Assembly: GCA_036279295.1 (NCBI GenBank) | Contig: DASUJK010000203.1 | Span: 1 to 45,177, forward strand | DNA length: 45,177 nt | Direction: 5' to 3' | Origin: DATEPR01 sp036279295 | Lineage (GTDB): Bacteria > Actinomycetota > Actinomycetes > Mycobacteriales > Pseudonocardiaceae | In this document: in pieces, positions 7,049 to 13,874 of the stretch | Position numbering within the stretch: position 1 is the first letter of the stretch | How the letters are laid out: the number at the start of each line of letters is the position of its first letter | The notes under the pieces: generated by a model | Databases searched by the model: none | The model's input: only the letters and a program-made list of their open reading frames with translations | Told to the model about the DNA's origin: nothing | Position numbers and translations under genes: made by a program

Positions 7049-8530
7049 CGGCAGCAGCACCCGGAACGTCGTGCCGACGCCGACCGTGGTGGCCACCTCG
7101 ACCCGGCCGCCGTGGGCCGCCACGATGGCGGCGACGATGGCCAGGCCCAACCCGGTGCCACCGCTGATCCGGCCGCGCGCCGGATCGGCCCGGTAGAACC
7201 GCTCGAACAGGCGTTCCGCCTGGTCCGGCGGCAGACCAGGACCCTTGTCCGCCACTTCGAGCACCGCATCCGGGTACTCCGCCCGCACCCGCACCTCGAC
7301 CGGCGTGCCGGGTGGGGTGTGCAGGATCGCGTTGTTCACCAGGTTGCCCAGCACCTGCCGCAGCCGGGCCTCGTCGCCGAGTACCGGCACCTCGGCAGGC
7401 TCGTCGGAGTCGTCGGCCTGCGGCAGCCGGAGGCCGACCGACCGGTCCGGCGCGACCGCGTGCACGTCGTGCACGGCATCCACGGTGAGCACCACGAGGT
7501 CGACGCGCATGTGCTCCAGCGGGCGCTGCTGGTCCAGCCTGGCCAGCAGCAGCAGGTCGTCCACCAGCAGGCCCATCCTGGCCGCCTGCTCCTCGATCCG
7601 GCGCAGCACACCCGCCACGTCCGCCGAGGACGTGGCCGCGCCCTGCCGGTACAGCTCGGCGTAACCGCGGATCGACGTCAGCGGGGTGCGCAGCTCGTGG
7701 CTGGCGTCCGCGACGAACCGGCGCATCCGCTCCTCGGAACTGCGGGCCGACGCCTCGGACCGCTCCCTGGCCCGGAACGCGCTCTCGATGCGCTCCACCA
7801 TCGTGTTGAACGCGCCGGCCAGCCTGCCCACCTCGCTGCGTGGCCTGCGCACCGGCACCCGACGGGACAGATCGCCTGCCGCGATGCCCTCCGCGGTCCG
7901 CTCGACCTCCTCCAACGGGCGCAGGCTGCTGCGGACCAGCGCGTAGCCGAGGCCACCGAGCAGCACCAGGGCGCCGATGGAGATCCGGAGGTACATCTGG
8001 CTCAGGTCGTCGATCGCGACATCCACCTGGCTCTGGTCGGTGGCCACGACGACGGTCGCCGTGCTGTCCGCACCGGCCGTGGTCGTCGTGGGCACCGCCG
8101 TGGCCAGCACGCGCCAATTGTTGCCGCCACCACTCTGGGACGGCACGGTGAACGCGGTGCCGATCGCGGGATTGGCCGGCAGTTGGGGTGTCGGCGCGTT
8201 GTTCGCGGGCGCTGGGGTCCGCCACACCGTCTGCCCGTTCAGCTCGATCATGATCTGGTCGCCGTCGGCGATCGGCCTGCCGAACCGGTCCTCGCCCTCG
8301 ACCGGCAGCTGACCGGCGGACAGCACCCGCACCACCTCCACGGTCGTCCGGCCCAGCCGCACGTCGAGCTGGTTGAGCAGGTAGCCCTGCATGGACGCGG
8401 ACGCCACGAAGTACGAGCCGATCAGCACTGCCGCCAACAACAGGAGCAGCGTGGCCACCAGCCGCACCCGCAGCGGCAGCCCGCGCACCCACGCCCACGA
8501 CACCCGGAGCGGCCGGACCAGGACTGTCAC
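6998..8530 (-). CDS. Two-component sensor histidine kinase
   Basis: Membrane sensor kinase of 510 residues and partner of the adjacent response regulator. TM1 spans about 23-43, a roughly 135-residue extracytoplasmic sensor region follows, TM2 spans about 182-200, HAMP about 198-250, and HisKA holds the phospho-accepting His in DASHELRTPL (about 278). The HATPase region has an N-box (LGNLVNNAILH) and G-boxes (DKGPGLPPD, GGTGLGLAIV). GTG 8530 follows the regulator stop with a single base between. The sensed signal cannot be read from the sequence. The 3' end overlaps menD by 51 bp tail to tail. The family resembles actinobacterial PhoR/TcrY kinases; the exact ortholog is uncertain. Confidence 0.9.
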   Translation of the reverse strand: MTVLVRPLRVSWAWVRGLPLRVRLVATLLLLLAAVLIGSYFVASASMQGYLLNQLDVRLGRTTVEVVRVLSAGQLPVEGEDRFGRPIADGDQIMIELNGQTVWRTPAPANNAPTPQLPANPAIGTAFTVPSQSGGGNNWRVLATAVPTTTTAGADSTATVVVATDQSQVDVAIDDLSQMYLRISIGALVLLGGLGYALVRSSLRPLEEVERTAEGIAAGDLSRRVPVRRPRSEVGRLAGAFNTMVERIESAFRARERSEASARSSEERMRRFVADASHELRTPLTSIRGYAELYRQGAATSSADVAGVLRRIEEQAARMGLLVDDLLLLARLDQQRPLEHMRVDLVVLTVDAVHDVHAVAPDRSVGLRLPQADDSDEPAEVPVLGDEARLRQVLGNLVNNAILHTPPGTPVEVRVRAEYPDAVLEVADKGPGLPPDQAERLFERFYRADPARGRISGGTGLGLAIVAAIVAAHGGRVEVATTVGVGTTFRVLLPLAPDGREQRSLPVPQP

Positions 8531-8531
8531 G

Positions 8532-9227
8532 TCAGTTCGGCGCGAGCCGCAGCACGTAGCCGACCCCGCGCACGGTGTGGATCAACCGGGGCTCGATGAC
8601 GTCCACCTTGCGCCGCAGGTAGGAGATGTAGGACTCGACGACGCCGGCTTCGCCGTTGAAGTCGTAGCGCCACACCTGATCCAGGATCTGCGCTTTGGAG
8701 ACCACCCGGCCGGCGTTGCGCATCAGGTAGTGCAGCAGCTTGAACTCGGTGGGCGACAACGGAACCAGCTTGTCCGCGCGGCGCACCTCGTGGCTGTCCA
8801 CGTGCAGTTCGAGATCGGCGTAGCGCAGCGGCGCCTCGGTCGGCTCACCGATCCCCTTCGTCCGACGCAGCACCGCGTTGACCCGTGCGATGACCTCTTC
8901 CAGGCTGAACGGCTTGGTCACGTAGTCGTCGCCGCCGATGGTCAACCCGGTGATCTTGTCTTCGGCCGCGTCCCGCGCGGTGAGGAACAGCACCGGCACC
9001 GTCTGGCCGCCGGAGCGCATCCAGCGCAACACGTCGAACCCGTCCCGGTCGGGCAGCATCACGTCCAGCAGTACGAGATCCGGGCTGCGCCGCTCGACGG
9101 CCCGCAGGGCCTCGTTTCCGGTGGCCGCCGTGGTCACCTCGAATCCGGCGAACCGCAGGCTCGTCGCGAGCAGCTCACGAATGCTCGGATCGTCCTCGAC
9201 GACGAGCAGCATCGTGCGGTCGGCCAT
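8532..9227 (-). CDS. OmpR/PhoP-type response regulator
   Basis: DNA-binding response regulator of 231 residues. The receiver domain has the acidic pair ED (about 11-12), phospho-acceptor Asp near 55 (LVLLDVMLPD) and conserved Lys near 105 in DDYVTKPFSLEE. The C-terminal winged helix includes LSPTEFKLLHYL and VESYISYLRRKVD. Wording such as LFLTARDAAEDKITGLTIGGDDYV is very close to mycobacterial PhoP and TcrX, so a PhoP/TcrX-like role is plausible but unproven. ATG 9227 is preceded by GGGAGGGAG with a 7-nt spacer. Direct repeats upstream suggest autoregulation. It is co-transcribed with the kinase. Confidence 0.92.
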   Translation of the reverse strand: MADRTMLLVVEDDPSIRELLATSLRFAGFEVTTAATGNEALRAVERRSPDLVLLDVMLPDRDGFDVLRWMRSGGQTVPVLFLTARDAAEDKITGLTIGGDDYVTKPFSLEEVIARVNAVLRRTKGIGEPTEAPLRYADLELHVDSHEVRRADKLVPLSPTEFKLLHYLMRNAGRVVSKAQILDQVWRYDFNGEAGVVESYISYLRRKVDVIEPRLIHTVRGVGYVLRLAPN

Positions 9228-9274
9228 CCGGTGGCTCCCTCCCGGCACGCCCCTGCGATCTGGAGATCCTGTGC

Positions 9275-9338
9275 TTCCTGGGAGAATCCTGCGAGCCGAC
9301 ACTGAAGATGGCCTGCGAGTTTCCTGGGAATTGCCTGA
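9275..9338 (+). promoter_or_regulatory. Direct-repeat operator candidate upstream of the response regulator
   Basis: Seven-bp units NNCCTGN recur with 4-bp spacers, an 11-bp period: TTCCTGG (9275-9281) and ATCCTGC (9286-9292), then GGCCTGC (9310-9316), TTCCTGG (9321-9327) and TGCCTGA (9332-9338). A further TCCTG lies at 9267-9271, off phase. A 7+4 direct-repeat layout is the published architecture of PhoP boxes, although the unit sequence differs. The cluster sits 48-111 bp upstream of the regulator start, the right place for autoregulation (inference). Confidence 0.5.
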
Positions 9339-9345
9339 CAACCAG

Positions 9346-9693
9346 TCAGGCGGCGGGCGGCGGGGCCACCGTGAACTCGGGCGTCTGCCGCGTCGACCGG
9401 GTGCGCAGGGCCAGCACACACTCCCGGATCGCGTCCAGCCCCAGCAGCGCGGCGACCGTGACCAGCGTGATCCCGATCGACATCCAGTTGCCGTAGAAGA
9501 TCGTGGAGCGCAGCGGCGGCTGGCCGGCGCCCAGCGGGGTGATCATCGTGGTCACGCCGTGCTTCCAGGCGGCGATGCCGAACAGGACGGCCACCACGGC
9601 GACGATCACCTCGGCCGCGGCGACAGCCAACCGCCACGGCTGGTTCAGCCGGGGCGGCTGTTCCACGAACGGGGTGAACGACTCGGTGGTCAC
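9346..9693 (-). CDS. Small two-TM membrane protein
   Basis: A 115-residue protein of unknown function with two predicted membrane helices (about 22-44 and 69-91) and a short proline-rich C-terminus. The start is GTG 9693 with GAGAGG about 8 nt upstream. It lies 12 bp after the preceding membrane gene and is the last of a run of four small membrane-protein genes behind hemB. The position resembles that of the small membrane proteins after hemB in mycobacteria (Rv0513/Rv0514), but I cannot confirm orthology by sequence. Confidence 0.7.
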   Translation of the reverse strand: MTTESFTPFVEQPPRLNQPWRLAVAAAEVIVAVVAVLFGIAAWKHGVTTMITPLGAGQPPLRSTIFYGNWMSIGITLVTVAALLGLDAIRECVLALRTRSTRQTPEFTVAPPPAA

Positions 9694-9705
9694 GATTTCA
9701 GCCTC

Positions 9706-10140
9706 TCACGAACCGACCAGCGGGCGGATGGCGGCCCGTAACGCATCCGGGTCCCTCGCCCACGCCAGCACGACGGTGTCGTCGGCCAGCCGCAGCGGCA
9801 CCTCGGTGAACTTCTTCGGCACCGTCCAGCCACCGCCGAGCACCCGGGCACCGACCGGTGGCCCGACATCGTCCACCTCGACGATCTGCCGCACCGGCAA
9901 CGGTTCCCGGCCCTGGTGCAGCTCCATCCGGGTCAGCACGACAGAACACACCTGGCGGCGGGCGTGCACCCAGAGGAACGCGATGCCGAACAGCAGCAGC
10001 GCGACGATCACCCACGCCACCACGTGCACCGGCCCGCTCAACGCCTCGACACCGGCCCCCACCAGCGCGAACACCGGTCCCCACAGCAGCGGCCACCAGG
10101 TCGAGCCGGGTTCGGCGTAGAGCACCGGATCGGTGGTCAT
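9706..10140 (-). CDS. Two-TM protein, possibly DUF3093-like
   Basis: A 144-residue protein with two hydrophobic helices near the N-terminus (about 17-33 and 40-60) and a cytoplasmic, mostly beta-rich tail that ends in ARDPDALRAAIRPLV. The layout (TM pair, then a small folded domain whose C-terminus resembles ..PEALAAAL) recalls actinobacterial DUF3093 proteins, but this is a weak impression. ATG 10140 overlaps the upstream stop as ATGA, so the genes are translationally coupled. Function unknown. Confidence 0.7.
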   Translation of the reverse strand: MTTDPVLYAEPGSTWWPLLWGPVFALVGAGVEALSGPVHVVAWVIVALLLFGIAFLWVHARRQVCSVVLTRMELHQGREPLPVRQIVEVDDVGPPVGARVLGGGWTVPKKFTEVPLRLADDTVVLAWARDPDALRAAIRPLVGS

Positions 10141-10628
10141 GCCGGTTCGGGTCGGGCGAAGAACTTCTTGGCCGTCGGCATGTACAGCAGCAGGACGGCG
10201 AGCAGTTCTACCAGGATGCTGATCACCGTGATGATGTCGGTGCCGCCGATGACGTTGAACAGGGCGAACGCGACGATGACCACGGTCAGGGCGATGCGGG
10301 CCCAGTTCTTGGCGGCCTTGATCTGGTACGCGCACAGCACGTAGAGCGCGGCGAACAGCAGGTCCAGCGCCACGTTGACGGCGAGGAACGTATGGATCGC
10401 CGTCCGCGCCTGGGCCACGGTCGTATGGGCCGGCAACGGACCGCGCAGTTGCGCGTCCACGAAGTTCTGCCAGTCGATCAGCGTGATCACCGCGATCACG
10501 GTGCGCAGTGCTGCGCTGATCATCAGGATCCAGAAGGCGCCGAGCACCGGGCCGGGCGGCTTCGTCGGCGCTCTCGACGTGGTCACCAGGCGGACGCTAG
10601 AGCGACGGGCGGTTGGTTGTCCACTCAC
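10137..10628 (-). CDS. Four-TM membrane protein of unknown function
   Basis: About 163 residues with four predicted membrane helices in the region from GPVLGAFWILMI to LLAVLLLYMP and a short basic C-terminal tail. GTG 10628 forms a GTGA overlap with the preceding gene, which favours it over the internal GTG at 10586 (149 residues); neither has a strong ribosome site. It overlaps the next gene by ATGA. I do not recognise a catalytic motif; it may be a small integral membrane scaffold or transport accessory. Confidence 0.65.
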   Translation of the reverse strand: MSGQPTARRSSVRLVTTSRAPTKPPGPVLGAFWILMISAALRTVIAVITLIDWQNFVDAQLRGPLPAHTTVAQARTAIHTFLAVNVALDLLFAALYVLCAYQIKAAKNWARIALTVVIVAFALFNVIGGTDIITVISILVELLAVLLLYMPTAKKFFARPEPA

Positions 10629-11074
10629 CTGGTCGGAACGCTGAAATACCGCTCCGCCGGCCGCCGGTACATCATGCCGGCCGCCCACGGGACCGCGCAG
10701 AACGCGACGAGGCTGAGCAGACCCTGGCCGACGCTGCCGTCGGTGGCCGGGCCGGTGAGCAGCGAACGGCCAGCCTGCCAGGCGAACACCACTTCCAGCG
10801 GCACCGCCAGCACGGTGAGCAGCAGCCGGCACCAGCGGGCGCCGTCGCGCATCGGCAGCACGAGGCTGGCCAGGAAGACCGTGGCGACGCCGAACAGCAC
10901 GATGGCCAGGGGGCCGGGCTGGATGGTGGCGTAGCGGTAGGTGAAGACGACGGCGGCCGGGCCGTGCGCGAACTGGCCGAGCGCGGAACCGGCGAACCAG
11001 CAGGTGAACGCCAGCCACCAGGCCAGCGCCGAGCGCTCGATGAGCGCCGGCCGGTCCGGCAGCGGGTACGTCAC
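10625..11074 (-). CDS. Membrane protein, first of a four-gene run
   Basis: A 149-residue hydrophobic protein with about four helices and no motif I recognise. GTG 11074 lacks a usable ribosome site but has a TAGTCT -10-like hexamer (complement of 11081-11086) exactly 6 nt upstream, and a TTGACC -35-like hexamer further upstream overlapping the hemB stop codon (spacer 19 nt, slightly long). That suggests a leaderless transcript starting here and serving the four small membrane-protein genes. It is separated from hemB by 33 bp. Confidence 0.7.
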   Translation of the reverse strand: MTYPLPDRPALIERSALAWWLAFTCWFAGSALGQFAHGPAAVVFTYRYATIQPGPLAIVLFGVATVFLASLVLPMRDGARWCRLLLTVLAVPLEVVFAWQAGRSLLTGPATDGSVGQGLLSLVAFCAVPWAAGMMYRRPAERYFSVPTR

Positions 11075-11107
11075 TCCAACAGACTAACTTACCAAATCGG
11101 ACTTAGG

Positions 11108-12085
11108 TCAACTATCCGCCAGCCAAGCCGCTGCTTCGACGGCCCAGTAGGTGAGGATCATGTCCGCGCCCGCCCTGCGGATCGCGGTCAGCGTTTCCAG
11201 GATCGTCCGCTGCCGGTCCAGCCAGCCGTTGGCGGCAGCGGCCTCGACCATCGCGTACTCGCCGGACACCTGGTAGGCGGCGACCGGCACGTCGGCGACC
11301 TCGGCCACCGCGCGGATGACGTCCAGGTAGGCCAGCGCGGGCTTGACCATCACCAGGTCGGCACCCTCGGCCAGGTCGAGAGTGACTTCCTTGAGCGCCT
11401 CGCGGGCATTGGCCGGGTCCTGCTGGTAGGTCTTGCGGTCACCCTGGAGGGCGGACTCGACGGCCTCGCGGAACGGGCCGAAGAAGGCGCTGGCGTACTT
11501 GGCGGAGTAAGCGAGGATGCCGGTGTCGGTGCGGCCCGCGGCGTCCAGCGCGTCGCGGATCACGCCGATCTGGCCGTCCATCATGCCGCTCGGACCGAGC
11601 AGGTGGGCGCCCGCCTGCGCCTGCGCGACGGCCATCTCGGCGTAGACGCTGAGGGTGGCGTCGTTGTCCACGGTGCCGTCTTCCGCCAGCACCCCGCAGT
11701 GCCCGTGGTCGGTGAACTCGTCGAGGCAGGTGTCGGCCATCAGGACGGTGCTGTCACCGAGTTCGGAGCGCAGATCGCGCAGCGCCACGTTGAGTACGCC
11801 GTCCGGATCGGTGGCACCGGAGCCCACGGCGTCCCGGGTGGCCGGCACGCCGAAGATCATCAGCCCACCGACGCCGGCCCGCACCGCTTCCACGGCGGCC
11901 TTGCGCAGTGAATCCCGGCTGTGTTGCACGACACCGGGCATCGAGGAGATCGGCACCGGCTCGGTGGCGCCCTCCTTGACGAACATCGGCAGCACCAGCT
12001 GCCGAGGCCGGATCGTGGTCTCGCTGACCAGCCTGCGCACCGCGGCGGTCGTACGCAGCCGCCGGGGCCGATGAGTCGGAAACAC
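11108..12085 (-). CDS. hemB: Delta-aminolevulinic acid dehydratase (porphobilinogen synthase)
   Basis: Condenses two 5-aminolevulinate molecules to porphobilinogen. The two active-site lysines are in YSAKYASAF (about 196) and LVMVKPALAY (Schiff-base Lys about 248). The metal segment reads DTCLDEFTDHGHCG: first and third zinc-type cysteines are kept (about 120 and 130) while the middle one is Asp (about 122). The 325-residue length is normal. GTG 12085 follows a strong AGGGAGG site. The decayed toxin/immunity islet and a terminator separate it from rex-hemA-hemC-hemD, and it has its own plausible -10 element. Confidence 0.95.
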   Translation of the reverse strand: MFPTHRPRRLRTTAAVRRLVSETTIRPRQLVLPMFVKEGATEPVPISSMPGVVQHSRDSLRKAAVEAVRAGVGGLMIFGVPATRDAVGSGATDPDGVLNVALRDLRSELGDSTVLMADTCLDEFTDHGHCGVLAEDGTVDNDATLSVYAEMAVAQAQAGAHLLGPSGMMDGQIGVIRDALDAAGRTDTGILAYSAKYASAFFGPFREAVESALQGDRKTYQQDPANAREALKEVTLDLAEGADLVMVKPALAYLDVIRAVAEVADVPVAAYQVSGEYAMVEAAAANGWLDRQRTILETLTAIRRAGADMILTYWAVEAAAWLADS

Positions 12086-12090
12086 AGAGC

Positions 12091-12115
12091 CTCCCTAAGT
12101 CCAGGACCCAGCGTA
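12091..12115 (-). promoter_or_regulatory. Candidate hemB promoter and ribosome site
   Basis: In the 53-bp gap after the Imm1 stop, a TACGCT hexamer (complement of 12110-12115) fits the actinobacterial TANNNT -10 consensus and would start transcription near 12103, leaving an 18-nt leader that holds AGGGAGG. No good -35 is visible. A private promoter would explain how hemB stays expressed behind the hemD terminator. Confidence 0.4.
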
Positions 12116-12138
12116 GTCGTGGCGGCGGCGTGGCCACC

Positions 12139-12555
12139 TCAAGCCGCTCGGCGCCACGTGACGCCGGACGGCAGCGCACCCCCAGTGGCCAGGAAGTCCA
12201 GGACCGCCTGCCGCACGATGGCGAGCGGAACCTCAGCGGTGGCCGGGAATTCGGTGTCGGTGTCCATGTAGAAGTACTGGAGAGGCGCGGGGTCGGCCGA
12301 ATCGCCGCCGAAGCTGTAGACCCCGTCGGGCCATTCGCGTCCGCTGTAACGGAGCACACCACGCTTACCGTTGTTGCCCACATCCAACCCTTGGGCATAG
12401 GGATCGCCCGCGATGTGTACCTCGATGAGAATCGGCGCCCGCTCGGGTGACTCCGCACGCACCCGATCGATCAGCTGATCAACCTCGTCGGCGGTGGCCA
12501 CCAGGACAGGGTCGTCCCCGTGCCCACGGGCGTAGTACGCGGCTAGGGCAACCAC
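12139..12555 (-). CDS. Imm1-family immunity protein
   Basis: A 138-residue protein with the Imm1 pattern as I remember it: an N-terminal ADEVDQLIDRVR segment, LDVGNNGKRGVLRYSGRE near the middle, then YFYMDTDTEFPATAEVPL and a C-terminal VRQAVLDFLATGG. Imm1 proteins neutralise polymorphic toxins, commonly nucleic-acid deaminases, and the gene directly upstream encodes just such a domain. GTG 12555 overlaps the toxin stop by 13 bp; a GGGAGG site sits 12 nt upstream, somewhat far. The reading frame is intact, unlike its neighbours. Confidence 0.8.
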   Translation of the reverse strand: MVALAAYYARGHGDDPVLVATADEVDQLIDRVRAESPERAPILIEVHIAGDPYAQGLDVGNNGKRGVLRYSGREWPDGVYSFGGDSADPAPLQYFYMDTDTEFPATAEVPLAIVRQAVLDFLATGGALPSGVTWRRAA

Positions 12556-13245
12556 GATGAAGTCTTGCCTCCCTGATAAACGCGGACAAGGCCATCCTTC
12601 CCGTAGACAGTAAGCGTATAGCCTTCAGGCAGGACCACGGGTATCAATGCATCACATCCTGGCGGACCCTCACACGGCACATGATTGGTGACGGGCGTGG
12701 CGGACCGGATACCGGCCTGACGCATATGTGCGGCCAATTTCATTTCCACGTCAGATGCCCGCAACGGAATTCGTCGGGCTTTCATCTCCCGAAAAAGCCG
12801 GATGGCATTCTCATACTTTTCGTCTTTCCCGCTGACCTCCGCGTGTGTGCGGCCATCCGCATCGATCCACCGCCCGTGGGTCTTCTGTCCAGTCCCGGAG
12901 GCAACGGGCGGCGGCAACTGAGCGCGCAACCAATCGACCACCCTGGCTTGGGCGATTCCGGCCCGCCGGGACTCGCTGGCATCGCATCGCCACCGATACT
13001 GCGCAGGTAGGCCTGCACCCGACGTCGAGCACGCTCCGGCCGACATCGCCGGTAGCCGCGTGGGCATCACCCAGCAGAGCGGCCGCCTGCGCGGGCAGCG
13101 GGTCGGACGCGCCAGTCGTGGCACTGCTCAGACTGTCGTTCGCCTCGTCCACGCAGGCGCCTGCCCGGTCCAACGCACGTCGTGCTTCGACACAGTTGTC
13201 GAGCACCGTGCGCAGTTGGCTGAAGATCTCGGACAGCATCGACAC
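12543..13245 (-). pseudogene. DddA/SCP1.201-like deaminase toxin, frameshifted
   Basis: The C-terminal part (about 12960 down to 12543) reads as a SCP1.201/DddA-like deaminase: QKTHGRWIDADGR, SGKDEKYENAIRLF, SDVEMKLAAHMR, then PCEGPPGCD and VLPEGYTLTVYG. The N-terminal part (13245 to about 13020) is an alpha-helical segment starting MSMLSEIFSQLR in another frame, and a short piece containing VQAYLRSIGG (about 13018-12970) lies in the third frame. Joining them needs two one-base shifts in the same direction, so the gene looks broken unless the assembly is wrong. Where relatives often have HVE, this sequence has DVE; some deaminase families do use Asp. GC is about 53% by my count over 12721-12840, well below the surroundings, suggesting acquisition. 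A truncated product could start at an internal GTG. Confidence 0.7.
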
Positions 13246-13249
13246 GCAA

Positions 13250-13786
13250 TCAGTCCGCTGGCCATTGGTAGGACAGTTCGTAGCGGTCGCCGGCCAGGAC
13301 CATGTCGTTCACCTCGACCGGGATGTCGGCGTGGGCCACGCGGGTCACAGTGAGGACCGGCTGGCCTGGGCCGAGTTGCGGCAGTTGTTGCTCCTCCTGG
13401 GTCGGCATCCGGCAGCCGACGTGCTCGGCGAAGTGTGCGAGGCGGTGGCCTGCTTCCTCAACACGGGAGTAGATGCCACCCGGCCCGGTGTCGCTCTCCT
13501 CGATCGCGGTGCCACGGGTGAGCGCCCTGAGCAGCCGGGAAGTGGCCAGCTGAACAGCCTGACCATCCGCCTCCAGCACCCGCGTGCGGACCGTCAACTC
13601 GGTGTCCACCGGCACATCCAGCAGTTCGGCCACCCGGGAATCGGCCGGCTCGAACGAGATCCGCACCGACACGGAAGGCGTGAAGCCACCGGCCGCCGCA
13701 TCGGCGAGGAACGCCCCCTTGTCACGCGATCGGGCGACTCGCGACAGTCGCCCGCGAGACGACCGCCGCACCATTCCGCGGTTCAC
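13250..13786 (-). pseudogene. GntR-family regulator remnant: UTRA domain without the HTH
   Basis: The 178-residue product matches the ligand-binding UTRA half of HutC/GntR regulators: FTPSVSVRISFEPADSRVAE, LTVRTRVLEADGQAVQLATS, RGTAIEESDTGPGGIYSRVE, and the C-terminal PVEVNDMVLAGDRYELSY. Family members are about 240-250 residues and begin with a winged helix, but here the sequence upstream of GTG 13786 runs straight into the hemD terminator. Only a basic linker (RRSSRGRLSRVARSRDKGAF) remains, so the DNA-binding half has been lost. It lies 4 bp upstream of the toxin remnant, presumably its former regulator. I call it a 5'-truncated pseudogene; expression as a free ligand-binding protein is possible. 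Confidence 0.7.
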
Positions 13787-13827
13787 GGACGCAGTCTGCC
13801 AGCGAACCGGCCGAATCGCCGATGGGA

Positions 13828-13864
13828 ACACGAAGGCCCGGCCGATTCGGCCGGGCCTTCGTGT
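13828..13864. terminator. Strong hairpin terminator after hemD
   Basis: A perfect inverted repeat with 18-bp arms (ACACGAAGGCCCGGCCGA and its complement) around a single T lies 10 bp past the hemD stop. There is no U-tract, which is common for actinobacterial terminators. It ends the rex-hemA-hemC-hemD transcript, and the islet begins immediately beyond it. Confidence 0.85.
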
Positions 13865-13874
13865 ACAGCACAAG

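Noticed and set aside
10137..11018. A 293-codon reading of the four-TM protein extended upstream to about 11018
   Set aside because: The extension is antisense-like Arg-rich sequence out of frame with the preceding membrane gene; the GTGA junction at 10628 gives a better start.
12543..13245. Two separate intact small genes instead of one broken toxin gene
   Set aside because: The N-terminal helix, the VQAYLRSIGG piece and the deaminase domain appear in three successive frames in the order expected for one protein, so a frameshifted gene is simpler.
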